Source of the DNA: Canna indica
Taxonomy: Eukaryota; Streptophyta; Magnoliopsida; Zingiberales; Cannaceae
DNA length: 64,000 nucleotides
Reading direction: 5' to 3'
NCBI GenBank assembly: GCA_034359265.1
Contig: CP136894.1
Coordinates: 28,488,501-28,552,500 of the forward strand
The translations under genes and the position numbers were made by a program. Position 1 is the first letter of the stretch. Every line of letters begins with the position of its first letter. This document shows positions 54,174 to 64,000 of this stretch, piece after piece. The notes beneath the pieces are model-generated. The model was not told the DNA's origin. It did not search any database and saw only the letters and a program-made list of their open reading frames with translations.

Positions 54174-54285
54174 TAGGAAACTTACTATTCTTATTGTTTG
54201 GAGCATTAGCTGCTCCACCGAGCCATTTTTTTTCCGATCCTTGATCATCGTTTCTAGGGAAGCAAATGAAGCAATTGGAGGTCAA
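54174..54285. other. Junction between fimbrin fragment and Copia gag
   Basis: Intron-like sequence after the fimbrin donor passes into Copia gag with no LTR or primer site. Either the 5' end of the Copia element was deleted, or the two were joined by a rearrangement. Confidence 0.55.
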
Positions 54286-55175
54286 TGAGTGATCAATCCA
54301 ATCAATCAAAACCATATCATCACGATCAATCCTGTTGCACAGTTGCCGATCAAACTCATCGGCGCCAGCAATTATTTGAACTGGAAGACTCAGCATGAGC
54401 TTCTGCTCCTTGGGTACGATCTAACCTCTTTTGTAGATGGTTCTTCTTCTTGTCCTCCGATCGGAAGTCCAAATTGTCGACACTGGATCAGACAAGATGG
54501 CCTGATCCGACACGTGATCATGGCCTCTGTAGAGCTAGCGATCGTCACAGTGATCGCCACATCTAACACTGCCTGTGCAGCTTGGCAGAAACTGGCACTT
54601 CAATATGCCAATAAATCTCAATCGAGAATTTATGCTTTACAAGAGTCATTGTCCAAAATTACTAAAGATAGCAAATCTATCTCAGATTACATTAATGAAA
54701 TTAGAACCATTGCAAATGAATTGGCAATGGCTAATTCCCCAATCAGTGATACAACACTAGTAATTAAAATCCTTGGAGGACTAAGTTCAAAATATAATGA
54801 TATCAGTGCAGCGATCAGATCGTGTGACACTGCTATATCATTGGACGAATTATATGACAAATTGTATGGCCATGAGGCTTTCTTATTGCATAGATCAAAC
54901 AAAGTTTCAATTACTGCACAATTCTCTCAAAAACAACAGTCTAATACAAATCAAAATAAGAAGCCATTTAATCAGAAACAGTACTGGCGCAAACCATATC
55001 CTCAAAACAATGCTCGGCAGAACAATTGGAGGCCACCTGCTACCTCAAATCAATTTCCTTCAAACAACAAGGTCAGACTGCAGTGCCAGTTGTGCAACAG
55101 AATTGGTCATTCTGCGAAGACTTACAGATCCAAGTCTCACAATCATGAAGAAGCCCAGGCATACCATATCAGTTG
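54286..55175 (+). pseudogene. Ale-type Copia gag
   Basis: An ATG at 54286 opens a short frame, but the main gag frame (from about 54289) is one base off, so the start is damaged. The gag then reads openly for about 290 codons: ITINPVAQLPIKLIGASNYLNWKTQ, RHWIRQDGLIRHVIMASVE, a UBN2 region (ISDYINEIRTIANELAMAN, ILGGLSSKYNDISAAIRSCD), an Asn/Gln-rich linker and a knuckle CQLCNRIGHSAKTY with the last Cys replaced. It ends near 55175, just before protease. Gag would package RNA. It is the best-preserved gag in the window. Confidence 0.88.
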
Positions 55176-55200
55176 ACAAAACAATCAGTAAAGCAGTTGG

Positions 55201-58200
55201 GTAATGGACTCCGGGGCTTCACATCATGTCACAAGTGACAGTAAAAAACTGCAGTATGCTTCAGAGTATTCTGGTGATGAAGGAGTAACAGTAGGTGATG
55301 GTAAGACAATCAACATCACTCATATGGGTAATTCAATTGTTCACAATTCTGGAAACAATTTTTTGCTTAAAGAAGTTATTTGCGTACCTCATATTCACAG
55401 AAATTTAATTTCTGTAACTCAATTCTGTACTCACAACAATGTTTCTACTGAATTTTTTCCTACTTACTTTGTGGTGAAGGATCTTCAAATAGGTCTGATT
55501 CTTGCTCGAGGAATGAATAAATCGAATGTGTATGAGTGGACTAGTGATGTTTCTCCTACCATAAACTTCGCTTCAACACCAAATAAAGTTTCCCTTCCAA
55601 TTTGGCACCACAGACTGGGTCATCCCAATCACAGAACTCTCAAGTACCTTACTTCTACATTTCATTTACCAATTTCTAAACCTTTGAAACATCAGTGTCA
55701 TGCTTGTTCTTGTAATAAGAGTCATAGACTCCCCTTTGTTGAATCCACTTTGCACAGTAGCAAAATTTTAGAGCTATTACGTGCAGATGTATGGGGTCCT
55801 TCTCCTGTTATATCTGATGATGGCTTTAAGTTCTACCTGTTAATTGTGGATCATTTTAACAAAATATATGTGGATTTTTCCTCTCAAAGCAAAATCCGAG
55901 GTTGCAAGTGTATTTGTCAATTTCAAAACTCTTGTTGAAAAACATTTTAATACATCAATCCTAAACTTTTACACTAATGGAGGAGGAGAGTTTATTAATT
56001 TAGCTGATACCTTTCTCAAATGTGGCATTCAACACTACATCTCTCCTCCCTACACCCCTTAGAGAGTTAGTACAGTTGAGCACCGCCATCGACATATACT
56101 TGAAACTGCTACAACTCTATTGCATCATGCCTCATTGCCTCTAAAATTTTGGCACTATGCATGTGCTACTGTCACTTTCCTCATCAACAGGTTACCTACA
56201 CCTATACTAAAAGGCAATTCACCTTATCAGATGTTGTTCAAAAATTCTCCTTACTATACCTCTCTGAAAAGTTTTGGATGCCTCTGTTATCAATGGCTTA
56301 GGCCATATTCGACAAGCAAACTTGATCAAAAATATAAGCCTTGTGTTTTCCTAGGCTACTCTATCAAACATCATTGTTACCAATGTCTGGATATCTCTTC
56401 TTCCAGAATATACACATCTCGACATGTTGTATTTAATGAAATAATATTTCCTTTTAAAACCAATCAACTTCATCTTCCTCGAACAGTTTCAAATACTGAT
56501 AGCTGGTTCGAAGTCACTCCCTCCTCTGCTACAAATTCTCTACATCTACCAATTTATGAAGATATAATAGTCACTTATGGCATCGCAATACCTCCTGCTT
56601 CAACACCAGCTTCTACATCAACACCAGACACCTCCTCTTCATCACCTTCTCCACATACAAAAACTCACCATTGCTTGACATTCCAGGTCCTGATACTCAT
56701 TCAGTCTCGAGCAACAACTAGACTGAAGGAAATCCTCAGTTACCACTTCAAGTTGAGCAACCAATTCGGATGACAACCAAGTCACAAAACAATATATTCA
56801 AGCCTCGCAAACCTCTGGATTATAGTGCTTTGGTCATTTTTGTAGATACTCCAGGGAATAGTGAAGCAGGCTTTGAAAAATGATCAGTGGAGGCTAGCGA
56901 TGATAAAAGAATTTGAGGCATTAACAAAGAACAACACATGGACCTTGGTTCCTCCTCATCCTTCTCATAATATAATTGGGTGTAAGTGGATTTTCAAGGT
57001 TAAACAACAGGCAAATGGTGAGATTGAAAGGCATAAGGGTCGGTTAGTTGCCAAAGGCTTTAATCATCGACCTGGCATTGATTTTGGTCTCACTTTCAGT
57101 CCTATGGTTAAGCCTACGACCATCTGGATTTTACTTACAATTGCAACAACAAACAGATGGCCAAATTATCAGATTGATGTAAACAATGCATTCCTACATG
57201 GCACCATGGAGGATGATATTTACATGTCTCAGCCACCTGGGTTCATCAGTAAGCAACATCCTACTTATGTTTGCAAACTGCACAAAGCCATCTATGGCTT
57301 AAAACAAGCTCCTCGGGCTTGGTTCAATGAGTTCAAGAGGTTCATTTGATCTATTGGGTTCAAAGAGTCAAAATCTGATAGCTCTTTGTTCATGCCGATT
57401 ACTTCAAGTTTCAAAGTTTTTTTGCTTCTATATGTCGATGATATAATCTTGACAGGCAGTTCTGAAGAAAAAATTCAAGAAGTTTATTTGGCTTTGTCGA
57501 AAAGGTTCTCACTCAAAGATTTACAATCACTCTCTTACTTCTTAAGAATTTAAGTTCTTCAAACTCCCAATGGCTTGCCTCTCTCGCAAAAGAAGTATAT
57601 CTCGGATGTCCCGCATAAGTTCAAAATGCTTGATGCAAAAGGAGTAAAAACTCCTTTAGCATCCAAAGTTACACTTCAGCTACATGACACTACTGAACCT
57701 ACTGACTCTTCTCCAATATAGAAGTGTTGTTGGAGCCCTACAGTATTTGAGCTTTAGAATACCAGACATTTGTTTTGTCGACAATCGCCTTTCATAGTTC
57801 ATGCATTGTCCGCGAGCTTCTCACTGGAAGGCCTGCAAAAGAGTGATGTGTTACCTCAAAGCCACACAAAATCTAGGTCTGTACATTGCTCCTACTCTTC
57901 CACTATCCTTACAAATATTCTCTGATTCAGATTGGGGGGGCAATGTCGATGATCGATGCTCTACAAGAGCCAACATCACATTTCTTGGTGGAACTCCTGT
58001 CAGTTGGTCTTCAAAGAAGCAACGCACTGTTGCAAGATCATCAACAGAAGCAGAGTATCGAGCATTGGCAAACGCAACAGCAGAAATAAATTGGGTAAAG
58101 AATTTACTGGAAGAAATTACAATCTCAGTCCCTTTCACTCCCAATGTTCTGTGTGACAATCAAGGAGCAACATTTCTCTCAAATAACCCTGCCTTCAACA

Positions 58201-58415
58201 GTCGAATCAAGCATTTGCATATTGATTACCATTTCGTGAGAGAACAAGTTCGGGACAAAATTTTACAAGTCAGTTATGTTCCTTTTGAACACCAACTCGC
58301 AGATTCTCTCACGAAGGCTGTACCCACGAAGCAATTTCTCGAGCACAGATCCAAGATAGGTATCATGGATATCGCTACCTATCTTGAGGGGGCATATAAA
58401 GGATTAAAATCCTGA
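55201..58415 (+). pseudogene. Ale-type Copia pol (PR-INT-RT-RH)
   Basis: Protease has VMDSGASHHVTSD at 55204. The pre-integrase region has WHHRLGHPNHRTL. In the integrase, the catalytic SDGGGE motif reads YTNGGGEF (Asp to Asn), and NGVSERKHRH reads VSTVEHRHRHILE; a frame change at about 55910 and a stop at 56060 interrupt it. RT (56861-57730) has YQIDVNNAFLHG, YGLKQAPRAW and YVDD near 57435, with stops near 57347, 57551 and 57718. RNase H (57801-58415) is open: SDSDWGG, SSTEAEYRAL, CDNQGAT and LADSLTKAVPTKQF. Domain order is typical Copia. Dead by several stops and the integrase change. Confidence 0.9.
58386..58392 (+). other. Polypurine tract of the Ale-type Copia
   Basis: GAGGGGG overlaps the end of the RNase H frame, as is common in Ale-type elements. 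A 3' LTR is expected to follow. Confidence 0.55.
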
Positions 58416-58690
58416 TTCAGTATTAAAGACATAAAAGTTATTTAGCTCAGCTTATTTATGTCATTCTATGATCTAGCCACGTGTCCCTTTTCTGTTTTTA
58501 ATCTACGGTTGTACTCATCAACTTACCTGTATAAATTCACCACTGCAGCTATGAATAAAGCATCTTTGTTTCCTTCGTCATTTCTATCGTCTTCTTCTTA
58601 TCTTCCACCAAACATCTTTAGTTTCCTCCATATATTTTTTTGCATTAACTTAGTTTTGTAGCAGTGCTCACTTCTTGCTTGTTGAAGGTA
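58393..58690 (+). mobile_element. Probable 3' LTR of the Ale-type Copia
   Basis: The region after the polypurine tract has a TATAAAT box at 58530-58536 and a CAGCTATGAATAAAGCATC polyadenylation-like stretch, as in short Copia LTRs. Neither end is certain, and there is no 5' LTR to compare with. Confidence 0.5.
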
Positions 58691-60420
58691 GGTCATCTTG
58701 ATTGATGCTGCAAGTACAGTTTACCATTAGGCATAGTACCAGGAGTGTATTAAACAGATCTTCATTGTTCATATGAAACTAGTTAGTTGTTAGTTGTATG
58801 ATCTAAGTTATCATCATGTTTAGAAAATATTCAACTTGACTCAAACTTGGAAATTTGTCTTGCTTTTAGTCCTTCCTAATATGCTTATAGCCTATTTGTA
58901 TACTATAATCATTAACATGTTGTTATTTGCCTCAAGTTATATTTATGAACTTATTACTTATTGCTAATTTGTTCTTGCTGCCTCACCTTGTACTTGGACT
59001 AATATCCCAAATTATCAAGGTATATGTCATTTTCATTTTACCATGCAATGAGCAATGCCTATTCCATTGCCTAAATTTCTAGTTTCTTACTTTATGAACA
59101 CATGAATAGACATTACTGGAGCAAGAAATTTGTGTGCTGAGAAGCCCCTTTTACCTCTAATAATTAATTTTGGAGGTTGTATGTTGACTGGGTTTTTGAT
59201 GATTTTCGTGGTTAGTTCAAGTATGTTGATTTGCTGCTAATCTGTCCTAGTTAAATCATTTTTGATTGAGCATCCTCTGTGATAATTTCTCAAATGATAG
59301 CTTTGTGGCGGTTCTTTACTTTGTTCAGTTTCATGTTTCATCAGTTTCATATGCTTATAACTATGTTTCAATATATATATATGAAAGGAAGCTTAAAATA
59401 AAAGTAGTAGATATATACCGCCGATTCGCGCCTCCCCTCACGACTTCTCCCTCAAGTGTTTGAGCTAGAGTTAATACAGAAGATATGGTTCTCCACCTGT
59501 TTTCTATTGTTATGTACGTGGACGATTGCAATTTTTTTCGTTTCACATGGATTTAGGTTCTGCAGTTGCATACATGATTTCGAGATTATTTATTATTTTG
59601 AAAGTCGAATGATAATACATGTCTTTGTAGGTCATTTGAAATCATCCTACTTTGAAGTGGGCAGATTTTTAAAATTATCATGCTGGATTTTTTTATTTAC
59701 TTTATGATACATCTTTCCTATAGGATGATTACTCAAAAGCATCTGCTTCATATCATGTGACCTATCACCCTTATTACTGAGGATACTCCAATGAAAATTG
59801 AAAATTTAAATAGGCATCATTTCCTGAGTTTCACATCAAGCAAAAGAAGATGAGCAGGAGGAAGGCTGCAGTTGAATTACTTTTGCTGTGCCAAAGACTT
59901 GAAAGGCCTCTGACAATTGATTGAAGATTATATAGCACAAGAAGTTGTTAATGTACATAAGGTAGTTATGATGTTGTTAGTTGAGGTTAACCTTATCGAA
60001 TGCATGATTCTTTGTTGATACTTCCCTTAGCAGTATTACAATGACATGCACTTTAGGTAGTATAATGTATAAGGACTACTTAATTAAGGTAGTCTTATTG
60101 TCCATACAAGTCAACTGTTGTGAGTAGTATGTAAAAGCTATAACTCTACTACTCTTGTTTTTTATAGCAAATGTAGTGTATATTGGGGTTTGAACCACAG
60201 ATCTCTAGGAAACATCCAAAATATTGCCACCAACTATGCTACTCACATTTGGCCTATAACTCTACTCTTTGGTATAATTTATATATTTATGAGAATATCA
60301 ACCGGTGTGAGTAGTATGTAAAAGCTATAACTCTTTGGTATAATTTATATATATATATGAGAATCAATCCTTTCAATTTAGTTCACTCTTGGTGAAAATG
60401 CAGAGCATCTTTTCATAAAT
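58691..60420. other. Unassigned AT-rich stretch
   Basis: No credible gene, LTR or RNA gene was found. There are short microsatellite-like TATATA runs near 59370 and 60350 and two near-identical copies of GTGAGTAGTATGTAAAAGC at 60119 and 60307. It might include intronic host DNA, but I could not find exons. Confidence 0.5.
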
Positions 60421-60426
60421 GAGAAA

Positions 60427-60690
60427 GTTGGTATTACCGACGGATGTATTTTTGTTGGTATTACCGACGGATGTATTTTTGTTGGTATTACCGACGGATT
60501 AAGATATTCGTTGGTAATACCAACAGACAAAAATATATGTTGGTAATACTAATGAATTTATTAAAATCCATCAGTATTACCTAGCATGATTTTACCGACG
60601 GAGTTTACCGATGGATTATCCGTCGGTAACAGTATTACCGACAAATTTTGGACTATCACCGACGGATTTATCCGTTGGTGATACTCTATT
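60427..60690. repeat. TACCGACGGA-type repeats (CACTA-like subterminal block)
   Basis: At the left, a 27-bp unit (GTTGGTATTACCGACGGAT plus ATTTTT-type tail) is repeated about three times in tandem at 60430-60500. Further right, TTACCGACGGA and its reverse, TCCGTCGGTAA, appear several times. Such repeats are typical of the subterminal region of CACTA elements. No terminus is present, so it is a fragment. Confidence 0.6.
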
Positions 60691-60734
60691 TTTTTGTAAT
60701 GTCTTCTCTAGTCGGTCTTCTTACAGATTCATCA

Positions 60735-61220
60735 TCGTCTCCATCTATCTCAGTTTGGCATCAGCGCTTTGGTCATCCAAATACCAAAGTAGAAAAAAAT
60801 ATTCTTACTCAATATCATTTGCCATGTTCAAATTTTTCCTTCAGATTATGTGATTCCTATCTCTGTAGCAATAGTCACAAATTACCGTTTTCTTGGTCTA
60901 CATTATCTAGTTGCAAACCATTACAATTAACTTTCACTAATGTTTGGGGCACTGCTCCAGTTTCATCAGCTTAAGGACATCGATATTATGAAATATTTGT
61001 TGATTATTTTACGAGATACATATGGCTTTTTCCATTACATAAGAAATTTGATGTTTCTAGTGTCTTCGTTTCATTCAAAAATTTAGTTGAAAATTTCTTT
61101 AAAACTTCAATTATTTTTGTATACTCTGATGGTGGTCGTGAATTTTTGGGTATGTCCAAAATTCTTTTAAGTAATGGAACACAACATTTACTCTCTCCAC
61201 CTTACATTGCGTACAACAAT
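60735..61220 (+). pseudogene. Copia pre-integrase and integrase fragment
   Basis: It contains SISVWHQRFGHPNTKVEKN, CDSYLCSNSHKLPFS (altered HHCC zinc site), NVWGTAPVSS with a stop, VDYFTRYIWLFPLHKK and YSDGGREF, so the first two catalytic Asp are present. It stops near LSPPYIAYNN, before the Glu motif. A fragment of an Ale-type pol, separate from the one at 55201-58415. Confidence 0.8.
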
Positions 61221-61275
61221 AGTTACTAGAGTAGCATTGGCATTGGGATGGAACACAACATTTACTCTCTCCACC
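61174..61275 (+). repeat. 28-bp direct repeat at a Copia-Gypsy junction
   Basis: An identical 28-bp sequence starting ATGGAACACAACATTT occurs at 61174-61201 (inside the Copia integrase piece) and at 61248-61275 (where Gypsy sequence begins). Confidence 0.85.
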
Positions 61276-61279
61276 CGCG

Positions 61280-61862
61280 GGGTAGTTTGAGGCTAGAGAG
61301 TCCCAGTTGTTTGGACCGGACCTTGTGCAAAGTGTAGTGAAAATGTCAAGCTAATTAAGGAAAGCCTATTGGCAGCTCAGAGTCATCAGAAAATGTATGC
61401 TGATGGGAAGGCCCGGGAGGTACAGTTTATTGAGGGCGACATGGTATTCCTGAAGGTCTTACCCATGAAAGGGGTAATGGGATTTGGAAAGAAGGAAAAG
61501 TTGAGCCCCATATTTATCGGACTGCTCCCCGTCCTCAGATGGAGGGGAGCAGTGGCCTACGAGTTAGACTTCCCTCCCTGTATGGAGAGAGTGCACTTAA
61601 TGTTTCATATGTCTATGCTTAAGAGATACATCAGGGATGAGTCTCATATTTTAGAGCCCACTGGAGAGGAGGTCGATGCGGCCGTTTCGTATAAGGAGAG
61701 ACTTGTTGAGATTTTCGATCGTCAAATGAGGAAGCTAAGTTCCAAAGACGTTCCTTTGGTGAAGGTGCGATGGGAGCACCCCCCCCAAGGCTGGAGACCA
61801 CCTGGAAGGTTGAGCGCGAGATGCAAGAGAAGTACCCACACTTGTTTGGTGATTTAGTAAGT
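61280..61862 (+). pseudogene. Ty3/Gypsy integrase C-terminus
   Basis: The reading begins near FGPDLVQS, with a frame change near 61340-61369, then AAQSHQKMYADGKAREVQF, EGDMVFLKVLPMKGVMGFGKKEKLSP, ERVHLMFHMSMLKRYI, HILEPTGEEVDAAVSYKERLVEIFDRQ and VPLVKVRWEH. This is the C-terminal domain and chromodomain-like tail of plant Gypsy integrases. The end (MQEKYPHLFGDLVSP) is in a different frame after a small indel near 61785. Upstream pol is missing because the fragment is fused to Copia DNA. Confidence 0.88.
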
Positions 61863-61894
61863 CCTTAACCCACCTAAAATTCGAGAAAGAATAT

Positions 61895-63570
61895 TGTAAT
61901 ACCCATGCTTATTATTATTTGATTTTGGTGTATCAGCGAGAAACCAAGGATGCGCGCCGGAGCAAGTCGAGTGGATTGCTGGGAAGCGCAATCATAGGTA
62001 CGACTCTTGTGTATGGAAGTTGATCAAAATCATGTAGGAAATATAAATTCTTTGTTGAGTCGAGTCTGAAGATTACCTTGGGTGTGGTTTAGTCGAGTCT
62101 AAGGGTTCACTTGGAAGTACACTCAAATTCCGGCAATCTAGTAATTCAGCCTTAAGAAAGAAAATAATAAGAGGGTGATGATTAGCGGTTGCCTCCCAAG
62201 AGGGAGGAGGTGCACACAACCCAATGAGAGGGGACAGCCTAGGTGCCAAGGGATCAAGGGACATTCGTGCGCGGTCACCAGGATCTGCTCGCAAAGCATT
62301 GGCCGCACTCCGATTTAAGGTAAGTTGCTTGGGACGACACCTTGGTGGCTTGCCACCATAGGGTTGGCCCAACTTGTTAGGCTGAATTTAATCTAAAAAT
62401 TTTGGATTTTTCTTGCTTTCGGTAAACATTGGATGCGTGATTTGAAGTTTTTTTTGGAGGGTGTTCCCTCCCTTGATGTTCGGCCATGTAGGGCAGAAAA
62501 TAGGGTTTTGCGGATGAATATACTCCCTGTTAATAGCAATGATCTTGGGGTTTGTTTCAATCGGTTCCAAGTGAAGTTTTGCTTTTAATTGCTTCTGATT
62601 GTTGAATGACTTTGTTGAAATTTTCAGAATCAATTTGGAGCTGTTGTGGCCGAAAGTTTTACGAAACAATGGGGCTGCTCAGTTTTTTATTTTTATGTGA
62701 TTTAAATTCACTTTTGATCGCAATGCTTATTGGTAGAATTCTCGTGGAAGTTATGCTGAAATTTTTTGTTTTGTTCATGTGCTGTTATGGCTGAGTGTTC
62801 GTGATGCTAATGGCTGGAACAATTTTGTTTTCTTGTTTTTTATCTTGTGTTTGATTCGAGGTACTTGTGGTTGAGTTTCTCAGTGAATTGTTTGCCGAAA
62901 TATTTGGCCAATGGTGGAACTGCCATGGCCAAGTTAGTGTAGCCTTGTGGCTAAAAATTTCCAGACTGTGGGAGTAGTATTGTAATCTCGGAGTTTGGGT
63001 TTCTTATGGGCCATAAGTGGCCGAGTGTACCTCGGTGTTGTTGCCCAAATTTCACCCTCCTAGGGGCTGCCACACGACCTTGGTTGGGCAGGTTTTGAAC
63101 AGCCCGCCAAGTGCTCAGTAAAGTGCCCCCACGAGATGGGCATGCTCAAATTTACTGTTAAGAGATGAATTTGGTGAATTCCTTGAATTTGAAATCTTAG
63201 TGTGCTTAGTGTGAAGTGGTATGGTGTGTGGTCGGTGATTTGTGCCCGAGGAAGGGGCAGGATGGTGATGTATCTAGATGCACCTGAAGTATTCGATGAA
63301 ATACCGCATCCACACAAATTCCAATTAATTGTGAATAGACATGCTTGATTTACATCTTGACGGTAATGATTGTGATGCGGTTGATGGCTTTAGGCCGAAA
63401 AGCGCGTTAGGGGACTATGCTAACGCCCGACCCGGTGTGTATGACTTTTGAGTCGGGCGAATTAGGGAACTATGCTAACACCTGACCCCATATGTGGCTT
63501 TTGGGCTAGGAAGTGCGTTAGGGGACTATGGTAATGGTCGACCCACTGTGTATGGCTTTTCAGCTGTGAA
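61895..63570 (+). mobile_element. 3' LTR of the plus-strand Gypsy element
   Basis: It starts TGTAATACCCATGC about 30 bp after the pol end, preceded by AAAATTCGAGAAAGAAT, the polypurine-like stretch usual in this group. The right end is not clear; the repeated block at 63368-63560 probably lies in it, and unrelated Copia sequence starts by 63586. Confidence 0.65.
63368..63560. repeat. Imperfect tandem repeats in the Gypsy LTR
   Basis: About three units of about 60-70 bp contain TTAGGGGACTATGSTAA, GCCCGACCC-type and GTGTATGRCTTTT segments with substitutions. Repeats of this kind are common in the promoter-side of Gypsy LTRs. Confidence 0.75.
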
Positions 63571-63585
63571 GCTTGTCAGTGACCA

Positions 63586-63957
63586 ACACTAAATCATCAT
63601 AATGGTATATGAGGCAACTATTACCTTTTAAAATCATTTCATAACCTTGTTCAAGCAACAAAGGAACAAAAATAATATTATTTATTAATGCTATAACAAA
63701 ATAACAATTATTAAGGTCAATAGTCTTGCGAGAAGGCAGAACTAAACAATAGGTTCATATGGCTAAGGTTGCAACTCTTTGCGTCATTGCCTACCCACAG
63801 GTGGTAGTCACCTTTGTCCAACATTCAACTTCTTCTTAGCCCCTGTAACACTTTGCATATATGAGAACCACAACCGGTATTCAATACCCACAAAGTAGAG
63901 TTAGTTAATGATAAGTTAATTTGAATAACGTTCGCACCTGAAGAAGCGACTTCGTAA
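63586..63957 (-). pseudogene. Copia protease fragment (minus strand)
   Basis: On the minus strand it reads LWVLNTGCGSHIC, LDKGDYHLWVGND and, after stops, a NIIFVPL-like stretch, matching the protease at 37680-38030 of the complete Copia element. The catalytic DTG is changed to NTG. It is cut on one side by an LTR at 63958 and joins Gypsy LTR DNA on the other. A relic of the same family as 31642-42938, in opposite orientation. Confidence 0.8.
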
Positions 63958-64000
63958 TGTAAGTTGAATATCTACACTAGATAGGGGTGAATAGTGTGCT
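63958..64000 (-). mobile_element. SIRE-like LTR, running off the right edge
   Basis: The plus strand reads TGTAAGTTGAATATC, then AGATAGGGGTGAATAGTGTG, matching the LTR start at 43327 and, for the last part, 14948 and 21532. It is probably the 3' end of a minus-strand LTR. Confidence 0.65.

Noticed and set aside
62073..62669. Minus-strand frames of 93 and 99 codons in the Gypsy LTR
   Set aside because: No domain, and opposite to the element's polarity in non-coding LTR.
1..64000. An intact host gene or a tRNA gene
   Set aside because: I found no tRNA-like cloverleaf or complete host coding region; matches to tRNA were only primer binding sites.

Overview
This is a block of heterochromatin-like DNA from a flowering plant nuclear genome. 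It holds no intact host gene. Nearly everything recognisable is transposable-element DNA: Ty3/Gypsy and Ty1/Copia gag-pol relics with tRNA-iMet-type primer sites, two related CACTA (En/Spm) elements with TNP2 and TnpA-like genes, a hAT-type miniature element, solo LTRs, and a cluster of plant-type 5S rRNA genes. A degraded fimbrin-like exon pair is the only trace of a host gene. The species cannot be named from the sequence; an angiosperm is clear from the element families and the 5S sequence.

Layout. 1-3211: minus-strand Gypsy relic (RT, protease, gag, primer site, LTR). 3212-9430: plus-strand SIRE-like Copia with 5' LTR, gag split by a 645-bp hAT element, broken pol and polypurine tract, but no 3' LTR. 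9431-11068: unassigned AT-rich DNA. 11069-11989: Gypsy-type LTR piece. 11990-24539: CACTA element A with a 3-bp TSD (TAT). Into its right end a minus-strand gag-only Copia derivative is inserted, now a three-LTR tandem structure (14948-24518). 24540-31641: remains of two more gag-only elements, interrupted by two solo LTRs. 31642-42938: a whole but dead long-LTR Copia (TSD ATAAG) whose 5' LTR holds another solo LTR; it splits the third gag-only element, which resumes at 42939-43990. 43990-45524: Ale-type Copia gag relic. 45525-53775: CACTA element B with TNP2 and TnpA genes and a 2-kb 5S rDNA cluster lodged in the TNP2 gene. 53776-54260: fimbrin-like fragment. 54286-58690: Ale-type Copia. 58690-61260: unassigned DNA, a CACTA-like subterminal repeat block and a Copia integrase piece. 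61262-63570: Gypsy integrase end and 3' LTR. 63586-64000: minus-strand Copia protease piece and the start of another SIRE-like LTR.

How the parts relate. None of the pol genes is intact, so the elements are probably not autonomously mobile. The most unusual features are (1) 5S rRNA genes with alternating long and short spacers inside a CACTA transposase gene; (2) a non-autonomous Copia family that keeps gag and a conserved non-coding spacer, lacks pol at the same place in two copies, and in one copy carries an extra ORF resembling a plant transposon-associated domain in the env position; (3) arrays of the palindrome TCGGTCGACCGA in the promoters of all SIRE-like LTRs; and (4) arrays of short dyads shared by both CACTA elements. 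Target-site duplications allow much of the nesting order to be read directly.
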